In this document: one piece after another, positions 1 to 6,275 of the stretch | Layout of the letters: each line of letters starts with the position of its first letter | Numbering within the stretch: the stretch's first letter is position 1 | Source: Deltaproteobacteria bacterium | GTDB taxonomy: Bacteria > Desulfobacterota > Desulfarculia > Desulfarculales > Desulfarculaceae | Length of the DNA stretch: 6,731 nt | NCBI GenBank assembly: GCA_021815655.1 | Contig: JAKAGJ010000112.1 | Coordinates: forward strand, 1 to 6,731 | Reading direction: 5' to 3' | Position numbers and translations under genes: made by a program | The notes under the pieces: model-generated | Database searches by the model: none | What the model was told of the DNA's origin: nothing | The model's input: only the letters and a program-made list of their open reading frames with translations

Positions 1-1731
1 GCCGCTTTCGCCCGTTCCGGCGCCGTGGCCATGGGCCTCAGCGCCATCAACGAGTACATCGGCTACTCCAAGGGTGAGAACACCCTGGAGGACTACGTGC
101 GCTACGTCCGCCAGGACCTGATGGGCATCGCCCGCGACGACCTGGTGTACAACATCGCGCGCCACGTGGACAGCTCGGTGCATCTGTTCGAGAAGTGGGG
201 CCTGCCCATCTGGACGGACGAGAACGGCAAGTACGTCCGCGAGGGCCGGTGGCAGATCATGATCAACGGCGAGTCCTACAAGGTCATCGTGGCCGAGGCC
301 GCCAAGAACGCCATGGAGAAGGCCGGCTTCGACATCCTCGAGCGCGTCTTCATCGTGGGCCCGATCATGGACGGCGACCGCATCGCTGGCGCCTACGGCT
401 TCAGCACCCGCGAGGACAAGTTCTACATCTTCAAAGCCAAGGCCGTCTGCGCCATGATGGGCGGCGCGGTGCACGTGTTCCGTCCCCGGTCCATCGGTGA
501 GGGCCTGGGCCGCTCCTGGTATCCGCCCTTCAACAGCGGCTCCACCGCCTACTTCACCATCGCGGCCGGCGCCGAGATGACCAACCAGGAAGTGCGCTTC
601 ATCCCCGTGCGCTTCAAGGACGCCTATGGCCCCGTGGGTGCGTGGTTCCTGCTGTTCAAGAGCCGCGCCACCAGCGCCACCGGCGGCGAGTACATGGTTA
701 CCCGCAAGGCCGAGCTGCAGAACTGGGCTCCCTACGGCCTGGTGAAGCCGATCCCGGCCAACCTGCGCAACTACCTGGGCATGCTGGACGTTGACGCCGG
801 CATGGGTCCGCTGTACATGGAGACCGCCGAGGCCATCCAGAACATCGCCAACCAGTACAAGGACGATGAGAAGGCCTTCAAAAAGAAGATGAAGAGCCTG
901 GAGGCCGAGGCTTGGGAAGACTTCCTGGACATGACGGTCAGCCAGGCCATCCTGTGGGCCGCCAACAACATCTATCCTGAGAAGAGCCGCTCCGAGATCG
1001 CGGCCTGCGAGCCCTACTTCATCGGTTCGCACTCCGGCGGTTCTGGTGCCTGGGTGTCCGGTCCCGAGGACATCAACACCCCCTACAAGTGGGGCTACGG
1101 CAACATGACCACGGTCAAGGGCCTGTTCTCGGCCGGTGACGGCACGGGCGCCTCCAGCCACAAGTTCTCCTCGGGCTCCCACGCCGAGGGTCGCTGGGCC
1201 GGCAAGGAAGCCATCCGCTTCATCCTGGCCAACAACAGCCAGCCCAACGTGGCCGGTGTCGACGAGATCAAGGCCAAGTGCCTGAAGCCTCTGGACATCT
1301 ACGCCGCGAACTGCAAGTTCACCTCCGACCCCATGATCAACCCGAACTACATCCTGCCGATGCAGTTCATGTTCCGTCTGCAGAAGATCATGGATGAGTA
1401 CGCTGGTGGCGTGGTGAGCGCCTTCAAGACCTCCCAGGCCCTGTGCGACCGCGGCCTGGAGCTCTTGGCCATGCTGAAGGAAGACGCCGAGAAGCTGGGC
1501 GCCAAGGACCGCTACGACCTGGAGCGTTGCTGGGAGAACTTCCAGCGTATGTGGCAGGCCGAGGCCCATATCCGCACCATCCTCTTCCGTGAGGAGACCC
1601 GTTGGCCTGGCTACTACTTCCGCGCCGACAAGCCCAAGATGGACCCGGCCTGGAAGGTGTTCTGCAACTGCACCTACAAGAACGGCACCTGGGAGTTCGT
1701 CAAGCGCGACGTGGTCGACCTGGTTCCGTAA
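1..1731 (+). CDS. aprA: Adenylylsulfate reductase, alpha subunit (5' end missing)
   Basis: This is the FAD-containing catalytic subunit of dissimilatory APS reductase, a cytoplasmic enzyme that interconverts APS and sulfite plus AMP. The reading frame is open from base 1 (AAFARSGAVAMGLSAIN), so the GTG at 25 and ATG at 31 are internal codons, not starts. 576 residues are visible; the family is usually about 640-665, so roughly 65-90 N-terminal residues, including the dinucleotide-binding glycine motif, lie upstream. Family signatures include GRSWYPPFNSG (about 170-180), RFKDAYGPVGAWFLL (204-218), GSHSGGSGAWVSGPED (342-357) and SSHKFSSGSHAEGR (385-398). By spacing recalled from the Archaeoglobus enzyme, W173, R204, L217 and probably H344 match the substrate-pocket Trp, Arg, Leu and His; this is inferred without an alignment. 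No internal damage is seen. The partner aprB would be expected just upstream. The product call is very secure. Confidence 0.97.
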   Translation, partial: AAFARSGAVAMGLSAINEYIGYSKGENTLEDYVRYVRQDLMGIARDDLVYNIARHVDSSVHLFEKWGLPIWTDENGKYVREGRWQIMINGESYKVIVAEAAKNAMEKAGFDILERVFIVGPIMDGDRIAGAYGFSTREDKFYIFKAKAVCAMMGGAVHVFRPRSIGEGLGRSWYPPFNSGSTAYFTIAAGAEMTNQEVRFIPVRFKDAYGPVGAWFLLFKSRATSATGGEYMVTRKAELQNWAPYGLVKPIPANLRNYLGMLDVDAGMGPLYMETAEAIQNIANQYKDDEKAFKKKMKSLEAEAWEDFLDMTVSQAILWAANNIYPEKSRSEIAACEPYFIGSHSGGSGAWVSGPEDINTPYKWGYGNMTTVKGLFSAGDGTGASSHKFSSGSHAEGRWAGKEAIRFILANNSQPNVAGVDEIKAKCLKPLDIYAANCKFTSDPMINPNYILPMQFMFRLQKIMDEYAGGVVSAFKTSQALCDRGLELLAMLKEDAEKLGAKDRYDLERCWENFQRMWQAEAHIRTILFREETRWPGYYFRADKPKMDPAWKVFCNCTYKNGTWEFVKRDVVDLVP

Positions 1732-1750
1732 GCTGATGTCTTGACCGATG

Positions 1751-1785
1751 ACTCCAGGCGCCCCTCAAGGCGCCTGGAGTTTTTT
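1751..1785 (+). terminator. Rho-independent terminator after aprA
   Basis: A perfect 12-bp inverted repeat (ACTCCAGGCGCC at 1751-1762 and GGCGCCTGGAGT at 1769-1780) encloses a 6-nt loop, CCTCAA. The stem ends directly in a run of six T (1780-1785). It begins 19 nt after the aprA stop codon. This is a textbook intrinsic terminator and should end the apr transcript, so the downstream qmo genes need readthrough or their own promoter. Confidence 0.93.
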
Positions 1786-1791
1786 GCCCGC

Positions 1792-1837
1792 CCCGGGCTG
1801 GCCCACGCGGCGGTCAAGGCCGCGGGTCTGGCCCGGG
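1792..1837 (+). other. Imperfect GC-rich hairpin in the aprA-qmoA spacer
   Basis: The outer arms CCCGGGC (1792-1798) and GCCCGGG (1831-1837) pair perfectly, as do the inner arms CGCGGC (1806-1811) and GCCGCG (1819-1824). An internal loop of 7 and 6 nt separates the two stems, and the terminal loop is 7 nt. No T-run follows, so it is not a canonical terminator. It may back up the preceding terminator, protect the 3' end of the apr mRNA, or simply reflect high G+C. Confidence 0.4.
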
Positions 1838-1860
1838 CCGGACAAAAAACTAGCCTTCTC

Positions 1861-1883
1861 GCCCAGGGCCCCTCGCCCTGGGC
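1861..1883 (+). other. Perfect 9-bp hairpin without T-run
   Basis: GCCCAGGGC (1861-1869) and GCCCTGGGC (1875-1883) form a perfect 9-bp stem with a CCCTC loop. It sits between the aprA terminator and the predicted qmoA promoter, about 35 nt before the -35 hexamer. As RNA it would be stable, but only readthrough transcripts would contain it. As DNA it could be a regulator-binding palindrome. Neither role can be shown from the sequence. Confidence 0.4.
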
Positions 1884-1917
1884 AGACGAGTCACCCCACT
1901 GGTTAAACAGGTTTTTC

Positions 1918-1946
1918 TGGACTGGTGGGGGGTGGATATGTATGAT
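1918..1946 (+). promoter_or_regulatory. Predicted sigma70-type promoter for qmoA
   Basis: TGGACT (1918-1923; 4 of 6 match to TTGACA) is followed after exactly 17 nt by TATGAT (1941-1946; 5 of 6 match to TATAAT). It lies in the most AT-containing part of an otherwise very GC-rich spacer and downstream of the aprA terminator, where a separate qmo promoter would be needed. Transcription would start near 1953 and give a leader of about 155 nt before the qmoA ATG. The stretch 1947-2033 shows no ORF with its own ribosome site and no other clear signal. Confidence 0.55.
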
Positions 1947-2033
1947 AGGCCGGTTTGTACGCACGCCCCCTCCCCTAGGAGCGGGCGGCCCTTCCCGTAT
2001 CAGCCGGACCAGCTCCAAGGGCTCGAAACCAGG

Positions 2034-2080
2034 GCGCCTGCGCCCGCTGTTCGACCGGGGCGGGCCGGGGCGCCAGGCGC
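2034..2080 (+). promoter_or_regulatory. Structured leader hairpin ahead of the qmoA ribosome site
   Basis: GCGCCTG (2034-2040) pairs with CAGGCGC (2074-2080). The stem continues with CGCCC (2041-2045) and GGGCG (2068-2072) across a single bulged C at 2073, giving about 12 bp around a 22-nt GC-rich loop. The stem ends 15 nt before the Shine-Dalgarno GGAGG at 2096-2100. A smaller hairpin, GGGCG (2032-2036) with CGCCC (2041-2045) and loop CCTG, uses some of the same bases and would exclude it. The base pairing is visible; a regulatory role is inferred. Confidence 0.4.
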
Positions 2081-2107
2081 AATGAAACTACCTTCGGAGG
2101 TGTCTCG

Positions 2108-3358
2108 ATGACAGATGACAGCATGAGCCAAGCCATCCTGGTGGTCGGCGGTGGCATGAGCGGGCTCAGCGCCGCGTTGGAGGCCGCCGAGGCGGGCTTC
2201 AAGGTGGTGCTGGTGGAGAAAAACCCCTACCTGGGCGGCCGCGTGGCCCAGCTGCACCAGTACTTCCCCAAGCTGTGCCCGCCCTACTGCGGCCTGGAGA
2301 TCAACTTCCGGCGCATCCGCAGCAACCCGCGCATCGAATATTACACCCTGGCCGAGGTCACCTCCGTGACGGGCCAGCCCGGCGACTTCACGGTTGCCGT
2401 CAAGCAGAACCCGCGCTTTGTCAACGAAAAGTGCACCGGCTGCGGCAAATGCTCCGAGGCGGTGACCGCCACCATCTCCAACCCCTTCAACTATGGCCTG
2501 AGCCAGATCAAGGCCGCCTACCTGGCCCACGAGTTGGCCATGCCCCAGCGCTTCGTCATCGACCCCAGCATCGCCGGCACCGAGGACGGCCAGAAGGCCT
2601 TCCAGGCCTGCCCCTACGGCGCCGTGGACCTGGGCGACAAGGGCCAGGACCTGACCTTCAAGGTTTCGGCCGTGGTCTGGGCCACCGGCTGGACCCCCTA
2701 CGATCCCACCAAGATCGAGTACTACAACTACGACAAGAGCCCCAACATCATCACCAACGTGATGATGGAGCGCCTGGCGGCCCCCTTCGGCCCCACTCAG
2801 GGCGCCATCCAGCGCCCCGGCGACGGCCAGGCCCCCAAGAACGTGGCCTTCATCCAGTGCGCCGGAAGCCGCGACGAGAACAACTTGCCCTTCTGCTCCT
2901 CCATTTGCTGCCTGGCCAGCCTGAAGCAGTCCACCTACATCCGCTCCCAGCTGCCTGAGAGCAAGGTGACCATCTACTTCATCGACATCCGGGCCATGGA
3001 CCGCAACGAGGACTTCTACACCAAGGTCAAGGCCGACGAGGGTGTCAGCTTCGTCAAGTCCAAGATCGCTCTCATCACGCCCACCGACGGCGGCAACCTC
3101 ATCCTGGAGGGCGAGAACACCACCACGGGCGAGCGCTTCAAGGCTGAGCACGACCTGGTGGTCCTGGCCACGGGCATGCAGCCCAATACCGCCCTCAACA
3201 AGATTCCCTATGACGTGGCCTATGACGACTACGGCTTCGTCCTGGGCAACCAGGCCATCATCGGCGCCGGCACCGTGCGCCGGCCCAGCGAGGTGGTCAC
3301 CTGCGTTCAGGACGGCACGTCGGCGGCCTTGAAGGCCATCAGCGCGGCCAGGAGGTAG
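2108..3358 (+). CDS. qmoA: QmoA, HdrA-like flavoprotein of the Qmo complex
   Basis: This is a cytoplasmic FAD/iron-sulfur protein of the HdrA family, part of the complex thought to deliver electrons to APS reductase. It has 416 residues, close to known QmoA. An FAD-binding Rossmann motif, GGGMSG, lies at 14-19 with an acidic strand end, VLVEK, at 34-38. C57 and C61 sit in CPPYC. C109, C112 and C115 form CxxCxxC, and C168 is in a CP pair; together they look like one [4Fe-4S] site. The HdrA-type stretch CAGSRD, then C263 and the pair C267-C268, lies at 251-268. VLATGMQPN at 352-360 is the second FAD-contact motif. The ATG at 2108 is chosen because GGAGG (2096-2100) lies 7 nt upstream; the later ATG at 2123 has no ribosome site. 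qmoB follows after 5 nt, and its Shine-Dalgarno overlaps the end of this gene. The apr-qmo setting and the QmoB neighbour distinguish it from generic HdrA. Confidence 0.93.
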   Translation: MTDDSMSQAILVVGGGMSGLSAALEAAEAGFKVVLVEKNPYLGGRVAQLHQYFPKLCPPYCGLEINFRRIRSNPRIEYYTLAEVTSVTGQPGDFTVAVKQNPRFVNEKCTGCGKCSEAVTATISNPFNYGLSQIKAAYLAHELAMPQRFVIDPSIAGTEDGQKAFQACPYGAVDLGDKGQDLTFKVSAVVWATGWTPYDPTKIEYYNYDKSPNIITNVMMERLAAPFGPTQGAIQRPGDGQAPKNVAFIQCAGSRDENNLPFCSSICCLASLKQSTYIRSQLPESKVTIYFIDIRAMDRNEDFYTKVKADEGVSFVKSKIALITPTDGGNLILEGENTTTGERFKAEHDLVVLATGMQPNTALNKIPYDVAYDDYGFVLGNQAIIGAGTVRRPSEVVTCVQDGTSAALKAISAARR

Positions 3359-3363
3359 CTATC

Positions 3364-5571
3364 ATGAGCAAGAAAATCTGTGGATACATCTGCAAGGGCT
3401 GCGGCATCGGCGACGCTCTGAACACCGCCAAGCTGGCCAAGGCCGCTGGCGAGCAGGGTGTCAAGGAGTTCAAGGAGCACGACGTGCTCTGCTCGCCCGA
3501 GGGCGTGGCCATGATCCAGGCCGACGTGGACGCCGGCTATAACGCCCTTCTCATCGCCGCCTGCTCCTCGCGGGTCAAGACCGACGAGTTCGCCTTTGGC
3601 AGCCAGGTGCTGGTGGAGCGCGTCTCCCTGCGCGAGCAGGTGGTCTGGGGCCTGTCCGAGGCCGATGAGGAAGACACCCTCATGGCCGGCGAGGACTACA
3701 TGCGCATGGGCGCCATCAAGCTCAGCAAGAGCGAGCCCCCCACGCCCTACCAGCTGGAGGGCGAGGTGGCCAAGGCCGTGCTGGTGGTGGGCGGCGGCGT
3801 GGCCGGCATGAATGCCGCCCTGGCCGCGGCCAAGGCCGGCAGCCAGGTGATCCTGGTGGAAAAAGAGGCCCAGTTGGGCGGTTTCCTGGGCAAGATGGCC
3901 AAGCTGGGCCCCCAGACCCCTCCCTACCGCGCCCTGGAAGACACCAAGGTGGACGAGTTGGTGGGCAAGGTCAGCGGCCTGGACCAGATCAAGGTCTACA
4001 CCGGCACCACCATCGACAAGACCGAGGGCGCTCCCGGCAACTTCACCGTGAGCTTGAGCAACGGCGAGCAGGTGCGCGCCGGCGCCATCATCCAGGCCAC
4101 CGGCTGGCTGCCCTATGACCCCGAAAACCTGAAAGACGAGTTGGCCTACGGCTCCAACCCCAACATCGTCACCAACGTGCAGTTCGAGGAGAAGGCCAAG
4201 ACCGGCGACCTGTCGGGCATCAACGCCATCGCCTTCGTGCAGTGCGCCGGTTCCCGCGACCAGAACCACCTGCCCTACTGCTCGGCCTTCTGCTGCCTGG
4301 TTTCCTGCAAGCAGGCCATGTACGTTAAAGCCGCCAACCCCGAGGCCAGCGTGTACGTGGTCTACAAGGACGTGCGCACCCCCAGCCAGTCCGAGGAGGT
4401 CTACCGCGAGGCCCAGCGCCAGGGCGTGATCTTCATCCGCCGCGACGAGACCTACCCCAGCATCAGCGGCTCGGGCAAGCTGACGCTCACCACCAAGGAC
4501 GTGCTCCTCAACGAGCAGGTCGACCTGGAAGACCTGGACATGGTGGTGCTGGCCACGGGCATGAAGCCCAACAACCCCAAGGTGGTGGACGCGCCCCTGG
4601 TGGCCTTCGGCGAGGACCAGGAAAAGGCCAAGCAGATGACCGAGGAGGCCAAGGCCCAGAACGAGGACTGGTCGATCCTGAACCTGGCCTACCGCCAGGG
4701 CCCCAACCTGCCCACGCTCAAGTACGCCATGCCCGACAGCCACTTCATCTGCTTCCCCTATGAGAGCCGCCGCACCGGCATCTACACCGCCGGCACGGTG
4801 CGCCGCCCCATGCGGGTCAGCCAGGCCCAGGAGGACGGCGTGGGCGCGGCCATGAAGGCCGTGCAGGTGATCCGGGCGGCTGAGGTGGGCTGCGCGGTGC
4901 ATCCCCGCTCCGGCGACGAGACCTTCCCCGAGTTCGCCATGCAACGCTGCACCCAGTGCAAGCGCTGCACCGAGGAATGCCCCTTCGGCGCCATCAACGA
5001 GGACGACAAGGCCAACCCCCTGCCCAACCCCACCCGCTGCCGCCGCTGCGGTGTGTGCATGGGCGCCTGCCCCGAGCGCATCATCTCCTTCAAGAACTAC
5101 TCCGTGGACATCGTGGGCAGCCAGATCAAATCCATCGAGGTGCCCGAGGAGGACGAGGAGAAGCCCCGGGCGGTTATCCTGGTTTGCGAGAACGACGCCC
5201 TGCCGGTGATCGACATGGCCGCACGCATGGGCAAGACCTGGTCGCCCTACTTCCGCTTCATCAACGTGCGCTGCCTGGGCTCGGTCAACCTGGTGTGGAT
5301 CGCCGACGCGCTCAGCAAGGGCATCGACGGCGTGGGCCTCTTCGGCTGCCGCCGCGGCGAGGACTACCAGTGCCACTTCATCAAGGGCTCCGAGATCGCC
5401 AACGTGCGTATGTCCAAGATCTCTGAAACCTTGACCCGACTGGCCCTGGAGTCGGACCGCATCAAGGTCTCCGAGGTGGGTATTAACGAGGTCGAGACCC
5501 TGATGGACATCCTGAAGTCCTTCCAGGACACCATCGACACTGTGGGTCCCAACCCCTACAAGGGCTTCTAG
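3364..5571 (+). CDS. qmoB: QmoB, HdrA-like flavoprotein with ferredoxin and MvhD-like domains
   Basis: This is the larger HdrA-like subunit of the Qmo complex, 735 residues, near the family norm. The N-terminal region (1-130) holds C6, C10, C13, C43 and C67, resembling the HdrA N-terminal cluster domain. The FAD motif GGGVAG is at 143-148, and the HdrA stretch CAGSRD followed by C306, C310, C311 and C315 lies at 294-315. VLATGMKPN at 395-403 is the second FAD motif. A two-cluster ferredoxin domain follows: C529/C532/C535/C539 and C559/C562/C565/C569. Residues about 603-715 resemble MvhD/FlpD, the hydrogenase or formate dehydrogenase linker, with C608, C637, C662 and C670 as possible [2Fe-2S] ligands. 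The start has AGGAGG at 3350-3355, 8 nt upstream and overlapping the qmoA stop region, which suggests translational coupling. No membrane segments or signal peptide are seen. Role: electron transfer, possibly bifurcating or confurcating, with AprAB as the likely partner. Confidence 0.93.
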   Translation: MSKKICGYICKGCGIGDALNTAKLAKAAGEQGVKEFKEHDVLCSPEGVAMIQADVDAGYNALLIAACSSRVKTDEFAFGSQVLVERVSLREQVVWGLSEADEEDTLMAGEDYMRMGAIKLSKSEPPTPYQLEGEVAKAVLVVGGGVAGMNAALAAAKAGSQVILVEKEAQLGGFLGKMAKLGPQTPPYRALEDTKVDELVGKVSGLDQIKVYTGTTIDKTEGAPGNFTVSLSNGEQVRAGAIIQATGWLPYDPENLKDELAYGSNPNIVTNVQFEEKAKTGDLSGINAIAFVQCAGSRDQNHLPYCSAFCCLVSCKQAMYVKAANPEASVYVVYKDVRTPSQSEEVYREAQRQGVIFIRRDETYPSISGSGKLTLTTKDVLLNEQVDLEDLDMVVLATGMKPNNPKVVDAPLVAFGEDQEKAKQMTEEAKAQNEDWSILNLAYRQGPNLPTLKYAMPDSHFICFPYESRRTGIYTAGTVRRPMRVSQAQEDGVGAAMKAVQVIRAAEVGCAVHPRSGDETFPEFAMQRCTQCKRCTEECPFGAINEDDKANPLPNPTRCRRCGVCMGACPERIISFKNYSVDIVGSQIKSIEVPEEDEEKPRAVILVCENDALPVIDMAARMGKTWSPYFRFINVRCLGSVNLVWIADALSKGIDGVGLFGCRRGEDYQCHFIKGSEIANVRMSKISETLTRLALESDRIKVSEVGINEVETLMDILKSFQDTIDTVGPNPYKGF

Positions 5572-5579
5572 CCAAGCCA

Positions 5580-5610
5580 GGGGGCCCGCCCGTGACAGGG
5601 CGGCGCCCCC
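5580..5610 (+). other. GC-rich hairpin between qmoB and hdrC
   Basis: GGGGGC (5580-5585) pairs with GCCCCC (5605-5610), and CCGCCC (5586-5591) pairs with GGGCGG (5598-5603). This makes a 12-bp stem with one bulged C (5604) and a GTGACA loop. It begins 8 nt after the qmoB stop codon. Only a weak pyrimidine stretch (TTCCCCTT) follows instead of a T-run, so it is more likely a leaky terminator or an mRNA-stabilising element that lowers hdrCB expression relative to qmoAB. Confidence 0.5.
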
Positions 5611-5656
5611 TTCCCCTTGCCGGGGGATGAACAATATTTTGTGTAACTACTCCTAA

Positions 5657-5662
5657 GTGAGG
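5657..5662 (+). promoter_or_regulatory. Ribosome-binding site that sets the hdrC start
   Basis: GTGAGG resembles a Shine-Dalgarno core and lies 6 nt before the ATG at 5669. The frame also contains a GTG at 5657 and an ATG at 5663, but both overlap or abut this site and have no good ribosome site of their own. The ATG at 5669 is therefore preferred, and gives the start MDYQQDF. Confidence 0.55.
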
Positions 5663-5668
5663 ATGTCC

Positions 5669-6274
5669 ATGGACTACCAGCAGGACTTCGCCAAAGAGGT
5701 CTACGAGAAGGTGGACTCCGGGGCAGAGATCAAGGTGTGCATGCAGTGCGGCGTGTGCGCCTCAACCTGCCCCCTGCGCGAGAAGATGAAGTACTCCCCG
5801 CGCAAATTGTGGACCCTTATCCGCGCCGGTCGCCGCCAGGAGGTCCTCAACTGCCCCGACATCATGCTCTGCACCTCCTGCTACACTTGCAAGGTGCGCT
5901 GCCCCCGCGGCATTCCGGTCATCGACGTGATGCACGGCCTGGCCCACTATGCCCTGGAAAAGGGCATCACTCCCCGCGAGGAGACCAAGAAGTTCGGCGA
6001 GGCCTTCTGGGACAGCATCTACGAGACCGGCCGCGTGGACGAGGCCACGGTGCCGATCAAGTACTGCCTCAAGGACGGCATGATCGCCGGCCTGAAAAAG
6101 AGCTTGAGCATGCTGGACATCGGCATGGCCCTGATGAAAGCCAAGCGTCTGACGCCCAAGCTCTTCATACCCCCCAACTTCTTCATCCCCGGCAGCCACA
6201 AGATCAAGGGACTCAAGGACCTGCAAAAGATGCTGGACAAAGCCAAGGCCATGGGCGCCAGGAAGGAGGGCTAG
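5669..6274 (+). CDS. hdrC: HdrC-like iron-sulfur protein
   Basis: This is a 201-residue, apparently soluble electron-transfer subunit of the heterodisulfide reductase HdrC family, close to the usual HdrC length of about 180-200. Two [4Fe-4S] motifs are visible: C24/C27/C30 with C34-P, and C68/C71/C74 with C78-P. After these come a helical, mostly polar region and a C-terminal stretch with IPPNFFIPG and KIKGLKDLQKML, a pattern typical of HdrC ends. There is no hydrophobic membrane segment or heme-binding domain, so this is not QmoC, whose HdrC-like N-terminal part is fused to a cytochrome b domain. hdrB starts 1 nt after the stop codon. In this setting it would carry electrons between QmoA/QmoB and HdrB. 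The family assignment is firm; its role as a QmoC substitute is inferred from position. Confidence 0.9.
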   Translation: MDYQQDFAKEVYEKVDSGAEIKVCMQCGVCASTCPLREKMKYSPRKLWTLIRAGRRQEVLNCPDIMLCTSCYTCKVRCPRGIPVIDVMHGLAHYALEKGITPREETKKFGEAFWDSIYETGRVDEATVPIKYCLKDGMIAGLKKSLSMLDIGMALMKAKRLTPKLFIPPNFFIPGSHKIKGLKDLQKMLDKAKAMGARKEG

Positions 6275-6275
6275 C

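Noticed and set aside
25..33. GTG at 25 or ATG at 31 as the aprA start
   Set aside because: The frame is open to base 1 and encodes family-typical residues (FARSGAVA) upstream, and the protein would be too short, so the gene is cut by the window edge.
1741..2085. Open frames on both strands in the aprA-qmoA spacer, including a 114-codon + strand frame
   Set aside because: The + frame runs through the terminator and promoter, has no ribosome site at its start and no family resemblance; the antisense frame overlaps the end of aprA and looks equally random.
2000..3151. Antisense open frame (383 codons) opposite qmoA
   Set aside because: Same type of GC-driven shadow; the protein is low-complexity and qmoA is certain on the other strand.
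3307..5634. Very long antisense open frame (775 codons) opposite qmoB
   Set aside because: It mirrors qmoB in a GC-rich gene, has a low-complexity Val/Gly/His/Leu/Ala composition, no recognisable motif, and the + strand frame is a clear QmoB.
5631..5642. ACAA-N4-TTGT as a redox-regulator (Rex or HcpR-like) operator
   Set aside because: Only four bases per arm match and the spacing differs from the longer TTGTGA-N6-TCACAA type consensus.
5617..5647. Possible separate promoter for hdrC in the AT-rich patch
   Set aside because: TTGCCG (5617-5622) has no -10-like hexamer at a 16-18 nt spacing; the AT-rich bases alone are not enough to call a promoter.
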